From the NCBI GenBank assembly GCA_905478555.1, contig CAJQIZ010000017.1, positions 1 to 64,000 of the forward strand: a DNA stretch of 64,000 bases, given 5' to 3'. Shown in pieces: positions 47,750-57,694 of the stretch; position 1 is the stretch's first letter; each line of letters starts with the position of its first letter. Below the pieces are notes generated by a model. It was not told where the DNA came from. It did not search any database and worked only from the letters and a program-made list of their open reading frames with translations. A program made the translations under genes and the position numbers. The DNA comes from an uncultured Flavobacteriales bacterium. GTDB taxonomy: Bacteria; Bacteroidota; Bacteroidia; Flavobacteriales; BACL11.

Positions 47750-48309
47750 GAATTTATCCAGTTTTCAATTATCTTTTTACCGTAATTGGTAAGAATAGAT
47801 TCTGGATGAAACTGTACACCCTTAACATCATATTTATTATGCCGGAACGACATAATTAAACCCTCCTTATTTTCAGAAGTAACGCTTAAGGAATCAGGAA
47901 AACTAATTTTATCAACTACCCAAGAATGATAATGTGCTACTAAGAATTTATTTGGAATTTCTTGAAACAAACTATCTTCTATCTTTATTATGTTTTCAGA
48001 AGTAACCCCATGTTTTACCTTATTAAGGTTTAATAAACTCCCTCCACAAAACTCTGCAATAGCCTGATGACCTAAACAAATTCCTAAAATAGATTTAGAT
48101 GAAATATACTTATCAAGAAACTTAAATATTATTGGATAATCCTTAGGTAAGGAAGGTCCTGGAGAAAGAATAATTTTATCAAAGTCATCTATTTCTAATG
48201 AAGAAATTTCATCTAATCTAACTACAACAGAAGTATCTACAAACTCACTCACATAATGATGTAAATTATAAGTAAACGAATCAAAGTTGTCAATAATTAG
48301 GACTTTCAA
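47746..48309 (-). CDS. Anthranilate/aminodeoxychorismate synthase component II (glutamine amidotransferase)
   Basis: LIIDNFDSFTYNLHHYV; LSPGPSLPKD; LGICLGHQAIAE; GVQFHPES. Confidence 0.9.
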   Translation of the reverse strand: MKVLIIDNFDSFTYNLHHYVSEFVDTSVVVRLDEISSLEIDDFDKIILSPGPSLPKDYPIIFKFLDKYISSKSILGICLGHQAIAEFCGGSLLNLNKVKHGVTSENIIKIEDSLFQEIPNKFLVAHYHSWVVDKISFPDSLSVTSENKEGLIMSFRHNKYDVKGVQFHPESILTNYGKKIIENWINS

Positions 48310-48326
48310 TTAAATATATTTTCTAA

Positions 48327-48512
48327 TTACTCAGAAAGGTTTTCTAATACCATATCAATTCCATCTTCAAAAGAAATATCATGTTTCCAACCTAAATCAT
48401 TAGAAGACTTAACTATAATATTTCTGAACCCTTCTGATTTTAACAAATTTAAAATAACAGAACCTACCATACTATTGTGCGCAGCAATATATATTTTACT
48501 GTTTTTATCCAT
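48327..48512 (-). pseudogene. GDP-L-fucose synthase remnant with in-frame internal deletion (61 aa)
   Basis: N-terminus KIYIAAHNSMVGSVILNLLKSEGFRNIIV resembles Fcl N-terminus; C-terminus NDLGWKHDISFEDGIDMVLENLSE resembles Fcl C-terminus; the central several hundred residues are absent. Confidence 0.75.
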
Positions 48513-49281
48513 TTTTTTTTGGTCTTCTGAAAAATTGACTGATTTTTGAAAGAGGTTTTATAAATCGTAAAAGAAATGGAGGATTAATACCATTAATTTT
48601 CCATGACACATAATCCTCATGGTTCGCTCTCCATCTATTTCTAATTGAAGTATTACTAATACCACCATTTCTCATATTTACAAGAACTCTAGGAATATAT
48701 TTAACCGAAATAGTGTTTTTAAACAACAATCTCACCATCATTTCATAATCTGCAGCACTCTTTAATCTAATAGAATACAAACCGAATTTGTTATATATTT
48801 CTTTTTTAATAAAAAATGTTGGGTGAGGTAACATCCACCCTCTTCGAATCTTACATCTCTTAAATGGTTTTGACTCCCAATACCTTAAAATTATATCTGT
48901 ATTATCTTTTGCTACATAAATTAAATCTCCATAAACAGAATCTAGATCATCATCTTCAAAAACTTTTACTACATCTGAAATCACATCAAAACAAGCATAA
49001 AAATCATCTGAATTTAATATCCCAATAACATCACCTGTAGCAGCTCTAATACCTTTATTCATTGCATCATAAATACCATCATCTTTTTCTGAAATAAAAT
49101 ATGATATCTTATCCCCATAAGACCTTACTATTTCAATAGTATTGTCTTTAGAATCCCCATCAATAATAACATGCTCAATATTATCATAATCTTGAGAAAG
49201 AACACTCTCAATGGTATCTCTAATAGTTTTTTCACTATTAAAAGTAACTGTAATTATTGATATTTTTATTTTGTTAGTCAA
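48505..49281 (-). CDS. Glycosyltransferase family 2
   Basis: ISIITVTFNSEKTIRDTIESVLSQDYDNIEHVIIDGDSKDNT; GILNSDDFY. Confidence 0.92.
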   Translation of the reverse strand: MTNKIKISIITVTFNSEKTIRDTIESVLSQDYDNIEHVIIDGDSKDNTIEIVRSYGDKISYFISEKDDGIYDAMNKGIRAATGDVIGILNSDDFYACFDVISDVVKVFEDDDLDSVYGDLIYVAKDNTDIILRYWESKPFKRCKIRRGWMLPHPTFFIKKEIYNKFGLYSIRLKSAADYEMMVRLLFKNTISVKYIPRVLVNMRNGGISNTSIRNRWRANHEDYVSWKINGINPPFLLRFIKPLSKISQFFRRPKKNG

Positions 49282-49285
49282 CTTT

Positions 49286-49426
49286 CTAAATTATAAAAAC
49301 ATGGCAATTACCATTAGTTCTGTCGTATTTTACTAAACTACAATTGTTATTATCTATCCAATTTTGAACTTCTTTTGAAGAATATCTATATTCAAATAGA
49401 GTGCTATAAAAAAATGTTTTTTCCAT
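49286..49426 (-). CDS. 46-aa small ORF translationally coupled (TAATG) to the carbamoyltransferase gene
   Basis: MEKTFFYSTLFEYRYSSKEVQNWIDNNNCSLVKYDRTNGNCHVFII*; start overlaps the upstream stop codon and stop lies 4 bp before the next gene. Confidence 0.55.
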   Translation of the reverse strand: MEKTFFYSTLFEYRYSSKEVQNWIDNNNCSLVKYDRTNGNCHVFII

Positions 49427-51150
49427 TACCTTTCAATAATTATATTTTCCATTACTAACATATCCATTTTAGTTCTAAGAAAACAGTTCAACGCCTCTTC
49501 TGGATTGTTTACAATGGGTTCATTTTCGTTAAAAGAAGTGTTTAATAAAATAGGGATTCCTGTTTTTTTATGAAATTCTGATATTAACCTATGGTACCTA
49601 GGAGAAATCTCTTTATTTACAGACTGTAATCTACCAGTTCCATCAACATGAGTTACCGCAGGTATAATAGAATATTTCTCCTTTTTTATATCAATCACTT
49701 TCTCCATAAAAGGTACTTCTTCATTTTGAATAAAATACTCTTTCACATATTCTTCTAAAATGGAGGGAGAAAATGGCCTAAAACTCTCTCTCCTTTTTAT
49801 CTTTTCATTTAATAAATCTTTCGCATCTTTCCTACTAGGATCAACCAAAATAGATCTATTACCTAACGCTCTAGGACCAAATTCTGCTCTTCCTTGAAAC
49901 CAACCAATCACCCCACCTTCTTTCAGTCTTGTCGAAACTCTATCAAATAAAATATCATCCTCTACTTTTTCATATTTAACTCTCTCTTTTTCCAAGCAAG
50001 AAATTATCTCTTTTTCAGTAACTTTTCTTCCAAAATATGCAGTTTTTATTTCTGGCATTCTTTTCTTACCTAAAATATGATTATACAAATACAATGCTGA
50101 CCCAATAGATGTACCCGCATCATGTCCTGCCGAAGGAATATACATGTTCTTAAAAGGAGTATTGGCTAATATTTTTCCATTTGCAACGGAGTTTTGAGCC
50201 ACCCCACCAGTTATACAAATAGTATCTAATCCTGTTTTTTCATGTAATTTTGTTAGCATATGAAAAATTAAATCTTCAGTTAACTTTTGTACGGAAGTTG
50301 CTAAATCAATATGAAACTGTTCTAAGGTATCCCCTTTTTTTCTTGATTTCCAGAACAACTCCTCCCATGATTTAGTATAGAGAGAGTCAACAGTTGGCTC
50401 CCCATTCTCCCAATCCATAGCGACCCCCTCTTTAAAATGTTTAAAATATTTTTCATTTAACACAAAAAAACCATCTGCTGTTTTTTCAATAATTGATGAA
50501 AGTTCTTTCAGATATTTAGCTTCACCATAAGGGGCTAACCCCATCACCTTATATTCATCACCATAATTAGGAAAGCCCAAAAACTGAGTAACAGTAGTAT
50601 AAAAAACTCCCAAAGAATGAGGATAGTTCACACTATCCAATACTTCAATTTTATTATCTGAACCAATAGCAGTCATAGTTGATGTAAAATCACCAAATCC
50701 GTCAATAGATAAAATAGCAGATTTCTTAAATTTTGATGCAAAAAAGGAAGAAGCAATATGACTTCTATGGTGCTCAATATTATATATTTTTGCTCTTATA
50801 TCAGATTCAGAAACATTAAACATTGTAGCTAACTGACCTTTTACAGAACTTACTTTTTTAGAATTCATTAACCTATCAAAAATATATTTTAATCCTAACC
50901 TATTTTTCAGAGTATGTAGAACTTTTTTAGAAAAATTCGCATTCGGATTTCTCGAAATTGTCACATAATCTAAATCATCAATTGAAATACCTGCATCTTC
51001 TAAACAAAACTTTATTGCATGAGAAGGAAATCCTGCCCAATGTTTTATTCTTCTAAATCTTTCTTCTTCATTAGCACAAATAACCCTTCCATCTTTTAGT
51101 AAGCAAGCAGAAGAGTCACCATGAAAGGCGTTTATTCCTAAAATATACAT
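49426..51150 (-). CDS. Carbamoyltransferase (NodU/CmcH family)
   Basis: MYILGINAFHGDSSACLLKDGRVICANEEERFRRIKHWAGFP; FQGRAEFGPRALGNRSIL. Confidence 0.93.
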   Translation of the reverse strand: MYILGINAFHGDSSACLLKDGRVICANEEERFRRIKHWAGFPSHAIKFCLEDAGISIDDLDYVTISRNPNANFSKKVLHTLKNRLGLKYIFDRLMNSKKVSSVKGQLATMFNVSESDIRAKIYNIEHHRSHIASSFFASKFKKSAILSIDGFGDFTSTMTAIGSDNKIEVLDSVNYPHSLGVFYTTVTQFLGFPNYGDEYKVMGLAPYGEAKYLKELSSIIEKTADGFFVLNEKYFKHFKEGVAMDWENGEPTVDSLYTKSWEELFWKSRKKGDTLEQFHIDLATSVQKLTEDLIFHMLTKLHEKTGLDTICITGGVAQNSVANGKILANTPFKNMYIPSAGHDAGTSIGSALYLYNHILGKKRMPEIKTAYFGRKVTEKEIISCLEKERVKYEKVEDDILFDRVSTRLKEGGVIGWFQGRAEFGPRALGNRSILVDPSRKDAKDLLNEKIKRRESFRPFSPSILEEYVKEYFIQNEEVPFMEKVIDIKKEKYSIIPAVTHVDGTGRLQSVNKEISPRYHRLISEFHKKTGIPILLNTSFNENEPIVNNPEEALNCFLRTKMDMLVMENIIIER

Positions 51151-52310
51151 TATTTTTTCGTTATAAGGTTTAAGAATTTTTGAGAAATAACTTCAAAATC
51201 AAAATTTTCTTTCACATAATTCTTACAATCTTCAGAGGTGAAATTTTCCTTTTTAATTTCATGAAAAGCATCACAAAATTCTTGTTTCTGGTTTTTAGCA
51301 AATATACCACAATTATTTTTATTTAAGTCTCTCCAAGCAGTTTTATCAGAAACCACAACTGGAGTTCCACATGAAAGAGATTCGGTAATTACAATACCAA
51401 AACTCTCAAAATCAGACGCTAAAGCGAAAAAACTACAACTACTAAGTAGTTCTTTTTTCTGGTTGAAATCAATTAAACCTATAAGAAAAACAGATTCCTC
51501 TAATTCCATTTTAGTTATCTGAAGGATAAGGTTTTCTCTTTCCCCGTCATCACCCCCAGCAATTATTAATTTAGCATGTTTATTATCTTTTAAATACAAA
51601 TCAAACGAGTTAATAAGAATATTAAAACCTTTAATCTTATGCAATCTACCCATTGAAAATATCACATCTGAAACCTCACTAAACTTAGTATCCGTATATT
51701 TTTCAACTAATGGAATAAAACTGATCTTCTCCTGATCTTGAAATTCATTAAAATTTACTCCATCTGAGATTACTTCTACACTAGCATTAATTAGAGATTT
51801 CAAAATATCTTCTTTTTCTAAATAGGAAGAGGCTTGCCAAATAACTTTTTTACTGAATGGTTTTATTAAAATCTGTAACCATAATTTTTTAAAATATATT
51901 TTATTGTTTTCTAACGTAAATGAGGAGAAACTACCTCTAGGGCAAATAATTACTTTTTTCTTTAAAACCCAAGCAAGAAACAAAGATAATACTACCGTAT
52001 AATGAAATAAATACTGAACATAAATTACTTCAGATTTCTTTATATCCGAATGAATATTTAATAAAAATGATAGAGAGAAAAAATTAATAATTTGTTCGTG
52101 ATAATATCTCACATAAATATTCTTAGCAAGTCTATCATGATTCTTAGTGTCTGTATTTTTTAATCTTTCTCTACCATTTGCATTAGTAGTAGAAACATAA
52201 ATTTCAATCCCTTTTTCAGCTAGTTTCTTAGATAAATCCCAAGTAGCAGAGATGGGACCACCATAAAAAATAGCAGGATAAAAATGAGAAGAGACTAAAC
52301 AGATTCTCAT
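51150..52310 (-). CDS. Glycosyltransferase family 4
   Basis: MRICLVSSHFYPAIFYGGPISATWDLSKKLAEKG; FSMGRLHKIKGFNILI; E-rich SFGIVITESLSCGTPVV. Confidence 0.9.
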   Translation of the reverse strand: MRICLVSSHFYPAIFYGGPISATWDLSKKLAEKGIEIYVSTTNANGRERLKNTDTKNHDRLAKNIYVRYYHEQIINFFSLSFLLNIHSDIKKSEVIYVQYLFHYTVVLSLFLAWVLKKKVIICPRGSFSSFTLENNKIYFKKLWLQILIKPFSKKVIWQASSYLEKEDILKSLINASVEVISDGVNFNEFQDQEKISFIPLVEKYTDTKFSEVSDVIFSMGRLHKIKGFNILINSFDLYLKDNKHAKLIIAGGDDGERENLILQITKMELEESVFLIGLIDFNQKKELLSSCSFFALASDFESFGIVITESLSCGTPVVVSDKTAWRDLNKNNCGIFAKNQKQEFCDAFHEIKKENFTSEDCKNYVKENFDFEVISQKFLNLITKK

Positions 52311-53041
52311 TTTGTAAAATATTTTTTAGTGTACCAATAATTTAAAAAATCATCTCCTCCTTTTAATATATTTTTAAACTGATTTACATTTAAAAACTGA
52401 ACCAAACTTCTTCTTTTTACTTCAGGGAATACTTCATTTTCATAAATTCCAGGTAGTGAAGAATACTGCCTTTTATAACCAATTTCTTTTGATTTTGAAA
52501 CGACATTTTCAGAAAACATACCCATTGGGTAGCAAAGTGACACTATCTCTTTTTCACATATATCTTCTAATATTGTTTTAGAATTAGATAGTTCTGAAAT
52601 TAGTATCTCTACAGATAAATTCGATAAGTCTTTGTGAGAAAAAGTATGACTTTGAATATTAATTAATGGATTTTTAGACATAGTTACTAGTTGCTTTTTG
52701 GTTAAAAAATTATCTTCTCCTAAAAAAGAGGGAATTATAAAAAGAGTAATTGGTATTTTTAATCTATTAATAATATCAATGTTCTCAAAAATCCCTACAA
52801 AACCATCATCAAAAGAAATTTCAATTTGATTTTTCTCTTCCGTAATTTCAGGAACAATTTCAAATCCCATTTCCCGAATAATTTTAATATGTTTCTCAAA
52901 CATCTCTAATGGAGTAGACATATTTGTGAATAACTTTGAAGAATGAATATCGTGATAAAATATAGCTTTACTATTCCTGGAATTCTTCAAATATCCAAAG
53001 ATATTTACTATACTATTTTTAATCATAGTTGTCAGACTCAT
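52307..53041 (-). CDS. Polysaccharide deacetylase family protein
   Basis: IEISFDDGFVGIFENIDIINRLKIPITLFIIPSFL; SHTFSHKDLS. Confidence 0.88.
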   Translation of the reverse strand: MSLTTMIKNSIVNIFGYLKNSRNSKAIFYHDIHSSKLFTNMSTPLEMFEKHIKIIREMGFEIVPEITEEKNQIEISFDDGFVGIFENIDIINRLKIPITLFIIPSFLGEDNFLTKKQLVTMSKNPLINIQSHTFSHKDLSNLSVEILISELSNSKTILEDICEKEIVSLCYPMGMFSENVVSKSKEIGYKRQYSSLPGIYENEVFPEVKRRSLVQFLNVNQFKNILKGGDDFLNYWYTKKYFTK

Positions 53042-54090
53042 ATTCCAATAAATTTAAATGATTCTAATAAATTTTTTTTGTACATTTCATAATTCCATTT
53101 CTCTTTCATTAACAGTGTTGCATTTTCAGAAAACTGTTTACACAATTCAGAATTATTATATAATTCTAACATTTTATCCTCTAATTCAGTCCAACTTTCA
53201 ATCACAAATCCTGTTTCCTTTCCTTTTATTAAATCAAAAACAGATCCTACTTCTTTATGTGCAATAACAGGTAATGAAGAAGCTAGAGCTTCATTTACTA
53301 CCAATCCCCATTGTTCTAAAGTGGAAGGAAATACAAAAGAGGAAGAATTATGATATAATTTTAACAACTCATCTCCATAAACACTACCCTTAAATAGTAT
53401 TCTTTCATTTTTATATTTCGTTTTATAAACCTCTAGATTTAATCCTCCACCAACTATTATTAACTCTGAATATTTGTTAGAAAAAGAAGACAAAAACCTT
53501 TCACACAGAACATCAACATTTTTTGTATCTAATAACCTGCCAACAAACAAAAAAGTAAACTTATCTGGAAAGATCTTGTTTTCATGATAATACTTTTTAT
53601 TATTCACCATCATAGGAATCATGAAAATTCTTTCTTCTTTCATTCCATAATGAATGAATAAATCCTTATGTGTATAAGTTCCTCCAGCAAAACCTAAAAC
53701 ATATTTATTTCTAAAGATTATATTCAGATAAATGTATTTAATTATTCTTTTAATTATATTATTTGGAATCTTTAATTGAGTGTCTGATTCAGTAGCAATA
53801 TATTTCTTATTAACAGAAAAAATGTTAAATAAAAAGGTCAGGACAAATACATAATTATTATATCCGTTTATAATAACAAAATCATATTCCTTCCTTCTAG
53901 ACCGAATAAATTTTATTTTCTGAATCAATGAGAAATGCGATAAAAAAGTTGATGATGAAAGAGATACTTTAGTCATTGCTTCAGATTTGTTGTTTATAAA
54001 AGCATATTCTATACCTTGTTTTAAATGTACATTAACAATTAAATCAATTGTATAAGAAGCTGGTTCTACAAAATAACAAAACACTCTCAT
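53038..54090 (-). CDS. Glycosyltransferase (GT4-like)
   Basis: FLFVGRLLDTKNVDVL; VFPSTLEQWGLVVNEALASSLPVI. Confidence 0.88.
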   Translation of the reverse strand: MRVFCYFVEPASYTIDLIVNVHLKQGIEYAFINNKSEAMTKVSLSSSTFLSHFSLIQKIKFIRSRRKEYDFVIINGYNNYVFVLTFLFNIFSVNKKYIATESDTQLKIPNNIIKRIIKYIYLNIIFRNKYVLGFAGGTYTHKDLFIHYGMKEERIFMIPMMVNNKKYYHENKIFPDKFTFLFVGRLLDTKNVDVLCERFLSSFSNKYSELIIVGGGLNLEVYKTKYKNERILFKGSVYGDELLKLYHNSSSFVFPSTLEQWGLVVNEALASSLPVIAHKEVGSVFDLIKGKETGFVIESWTELEDKMLELYNNSELCKQFSENATLLMKEKWNYEMYKKNLLESFKFIGI

Positions 54091-55115
54091 TTCTTAAATT
54101 TTTCATAAACAATTCTTAAAAATTGAATGATATTTCGTTCAATATTACACTTTAACCCCTGCCATTTTGATGAAAATATTTGTAAAGAAAATAAATCTAA
54201 TGACTGGGGTAAAAAGTTTAATAATTTATATCTATAAACTCCCCTACCAAAATTTACTTTTACAGATTCTTCTGAACTTAGAACAGTAATTAATGTAATA
54301 TAATTAAATATATTAATCATCTTTGATTCATCAAACATATCAATCCAAGTTAAATATTGAGTGGAATCTTTTATGACAAATGAAATAGCATGTATCTTAT
54401 TATTAGTTTTAACAATACTCAGAATAATTTTTCCTTTATTGTAAAGTTCCTCAATTAATAATAACTGAACGGAGGGTAAGAAATTTTTATCTCTTAACCC
54501 TAATTTAATCATCTCACATCTTAATATCTGTATGTCAGAAACGGGGAAAACTGAAATATTACAATCTATTATCTCATGTTTTTTATCCTTATTTATTTTC
54601 TTTATTCTTCTAAATACTGTTTTTTGCTTAGACCTATATTTAGAAAAGTTATCTGGGAAAACACCTTTTTCTAATTGTAGTATTGAATATTCAGAAGAAG
54701 GTATAGGTTTGCAATAATTAGGCAATTTATTTTCTAAAATACACGAATTAGTTCTTAGGTTTATAAGATTAAAATATCTTATTGTAAACTTAGATTTCAA
54801 CTCTTTAACTACTTCATCAAAATCAATTTCAATATCCGTAAGATAATCACAGAAATCAGCATGTAAATCATTAATAAATCTTAATATTAATCTTTTATCA
54901 ATATAAAAAGGCAGTATTGATTTAATAGTATTACCTTCATGAAGAACTACTATTGATAATATATTTTTTGACTTACTTAAATCGTATTTCCATGAAAAAT
55001 AATTAAACTCAAAAGATTGGAAAGTAGAATAATTATTTTTTGAACTAAAAAGTGTATTCCAGTCCTCTTCTAGATATTTAAAATCTGATATGTTACTAAT
55101 TATTTTAATCTGCAT
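54087..55115 (-). CDS. GNAT/FemAB/CelD-like acyltransferase
   Basis: MQIKIISNISDFKYLEEDWNTLFSS; C-terminal SVKVNFGRGVYRYK. Confidence 0.75.
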   Translation of the reverse strand: MQIKIISNISDFKYLEEDWNTLFSSKNNYSTFQSFEFNYFSWKYDLSKSKNILSIVVLHEGNTIKSILPFYIDKRLILRFINDLHADFCDYLTDIEIDFDEVVKELKSKFTIRYFNLINLRTNSCILENKLPNYCKPIPSSEYSILQLEKGVFPDNFSKYRSKQKTVFRRIKKINKDKKHEIIDCNISVFPVSDIQILRCEMIKLGLRDKNFLPSVQLLLIEELYNKGKIILSIVKTNNKIHAISFVIKDSTQYLTWIDMFDESKMINIFNYITLITVLSSEESVKVNFGRGVYRYKLLNFLPQSLDLFSLQIFSSKWQGLKCNIERNIIQFLRIVYEKFKK

Positions 55116-56244
55116 AATCTTCTAAGAATTTTGAGTGAGATAAATACGCTAAACTAAACCAGAATAAGATAGTATGAAACTCATTAATGCCTGTAATTAA
55201 ACTTTCAACATTAGCTGAAATTAATGTATAAATTACTAAAAATAAATAAAATTTAATATGACCCTCATATAGTTTAAAAAAATTGAAAACTTCAAAACTT
55301 TTCCATAATATTATAAATAATACAAAAGTTCCGAAAATAATCCCATATTGAATAAATAATGAAAGGTAACCATTATGAGCGGGAACAATTATCCCATCAT
55401 ACTCTTCTCCTAATACAATTTCTGGAATTCCAGAATAATTACTTAAACCATGACCTTTAATTAACTTGTCATTTATACTTTCTAATGCTAATTGAAACTG
55501 TAAAGTTCTATCGTTAAAAATAGATTGTGAGGAAATCCTATTTATACTAGTATTTAAATCTGTAGAAACCACAAATAAGACCAAAAATAATGCAAATATA
55601 GAATACATAAAATTCCTCAAAGAAAATCCGAATTTAAAAATAAACGATAGTACAATACCAATAATAACAAGCCTGGAACCAGTAGATATGGCTATTATGA
55701 AAAGTAATATTAGTAAGAAATAGTCCATATTGGATTTACTAGAATTTTTAATCAGGAGATACGAAAACGCTATTACAGAAATAGATGCTAGCATATTAGG
55801 ATTCCATAAGATACCTGAATATCTATCATCAAAAATAAAAGGATTAAAAATTAAACTAAATATAACAACAAAAACTATTATCCTAATTAATAAATCTTGG
55901 AAATCTGTTTTAAAATAATTAAAATTATAATAAACTGAAAATGATATAAGTGAATATTGACCAAATCTGGCAAGTAGATACTCTAATGAATTTTGATTTT
56001 TAATATCATCAAAAAATAAGAAATATACTAAATTTAAACAATTAATTAGTAAAATAAATAAGAATGATCTATGAAATAATACCTCTTTCAAGTGATGAGG
56101 ATTTATTAACAAAAATAAAATAGTAAGAAACATTAGAACATAAAAAATAGATGGAGCAATAGTATGCATAGTCTCAGGTATAGAATACAAAATTGTATTT
56201 AATAACAAAACTACAAGACCATATTTATAAATCCATTTTATCAT
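55105..56244 (-). CDS. O-antigen ligase/polymerase family membrane protein
   Basis: Multiple TM segments; PAHNGYLSLFIQYGIIFG large-loop motif. Confidence 0.8.
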   Translation of the reverse strand: MIKWIYKYGLVVLLLNTILYSIPETMHTIAPSIFYVLMFLTILFLLINPHHLKEVLFHRSFLFILLINCLNLVYFLFFDDIKNQNSLEYLLARFGQYSLISFSVYYNFNYFKTDFQDLLIRIIVFVVIFSLIFNPFIFDDRYSGILWNPNMLASISVIAFSYLLIKNSSKSNMDYFLLILLFIIAISTGSRLVIIGIVLSFIFKFGFSLRNFMYSIFALFLVLFVVSTDLNTSINRISSQSIFNDRTLQFQLALESINDKLIKGHGLSNYSGIPEIVLGEEYDGIIVPAHNGYLSLFIQYGIIFGTFVLFIILWKSFEVFNFFKLYEGHIKFYLFLVIYTLISANVESLITGINEFHTILFWFSLAYLSHSKFLEDYAD

Positions 56245-57692
56245 CTTAATTCTTTATATAGGTTAAATATTGATTTGTAAAATACAAAAAAATACATCAA
56301 ATAGACAACAATTGGTATTATAATAAAATGACATAACTGAAAGGTATGCTCTTGAATAATTGCAAAATAAAGAAATGGAACTGAAAAAATAATTAACAAC
56401 AATAATTCTTTACTAAATGGTGAAATATTAATATCTTTTTTTATTGAAATTAGTTGAGCAACACCAACATAAATGGTGAAAACAATAAATAATGTAACTA
56501 CAGCAACTAACTCATATTTTCTTATCAGAACCAGAGCTAGGACAAAACTTAAAATACCTCTAATTAGTTGAATAGAGAGTTCCTTTTTCTCCATTCCCGC
56601 CATAATCATAAATGTTTTCGAATTACCAGAAAGTAAACAAATCATGTTTCCAATAATTAATACAAATAAATAATTTTTATAAACCGATAAGGAAGAATCT
56701 GAAGCAAATAATTTAAGTATCTCGTCAGAGAAAAAACAAACAAGAATTGCAAAAGGAATAGTAAGAAGATTAATAATAAAGGTAGTGTTTTTGTACAAAC
56801 TATTTAGTTCTAAAAATTTATTTTCTGCAAATAGTTTTGACACAGCTGGAGCGAATACTTGCCTTAAATTCTTATCTAAAAACATAGACAAAGCACTTAT
56901 TGACAGTAAAACACTATACACCCCCATTTTATCAGGAGAAAGCATAACTCCTAAAATAAAACTTAAGGATTGTGTAGACAAGAGTGAAACTAAAGAATTT
57001 GCATACATGTTTTTACCATAAGAAACCACTTCATTATTAATTAAGAAATTAGGATCTTTCTTAATCCTAAATATTCTAAACTCATTTTTATTGAAAAAAT
57101 AATACAACAAAAACAAAGTTAGAATTTGAGTAAAAATCTCAACAACAACAAAATACATAATATTATTTGTGTATTGAAATACAATAAATGTAAGTATTGC
57201 TCTGATAGGGACACTCACAAAAGTACCATAAATTATTATTTCCTTAATTTTTAAAACGGACCTATACAAAGAAGTAATTACTCCCATAAAAATAGAAATA
57301 GGTACATGTATTGAAATTACCAATAATAGATAAGAAAAATCATCCGTTTTTACATAGAAATATTTATCTAAAATAGGAGATAAAAAAAACATAAGAAGTA
57401 AAAATATAGCACTAGCCGAAAAAGCATAGATAAAGATCTTTCTTATTAGTTGTGATGCAACATCTTTAGATCTATTTATGAAATCAGGAAAAAACTTTAA
57501 AATAATAAATGGGATGCTGATAGAAAAGAAAGTGTCTGCAATAATAGCAAATGTATGAGCTGTTGCATATTTCCCCCATTCTAATGTACCAACCTCTCTA
57601 ACAACATAAGTTTTTACAAAAAATCCAATAGCAAAAGCAAATACTGAACCCAGTATTCCCCAATTTGCTTGTCTAATTATTAACTTTAACAT
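56241..57692 (-). CDS. Oligosaccharide flippase family protein (Wzx-like)
   Basis: LIIRQANWGILGSVFAFAIGFFVKTYVVREVGTLEWGKYATAHTF; ~12 TM. Confidence 0.87.
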   Translation of the reverse strand: MLKLIIRQANWGILGSVFAFAIGFFVKTYVVREVGTLEWGKYATAHTFAIIADTFFSISIPFIILKFFPDFINRSKDVASQLIRKIFIYAFSASAIFLLLMFFLSPILDKYFYVKTDDFSYLLLVISIHVPISIFMGVITSLYRSVLKIKEIIIYGTFVSVPIRAILTFIVFQYTNNIMYFVVVEIFTQILTLFLLYYFFNKNEFRIFRIKKDPNFLINNEVVSYGKNMYANSLVSLLSTQSLSFILGVMLSPDKMGVYSVLLSISALSMFLDKNLRQVFAPAVSKLFAENKFLELNSLYKNTTFIINLLTIPFAILVCFFSDEILKLFASDSSLSVYKNYLFVLIIGNMICLLSGNSKTFMIMAGMEKKELSIQLIRGILSFVLALVLIRKYELVAVVTLFIVFTIYVGVAQLISIKKDINISPFSKELLLLIIFSVPFLYFAIIQEHTFQLCHFIIIPIVVYLMYFFVFYKSIFNLYKELR

Positions 57693-57694
57693 AT

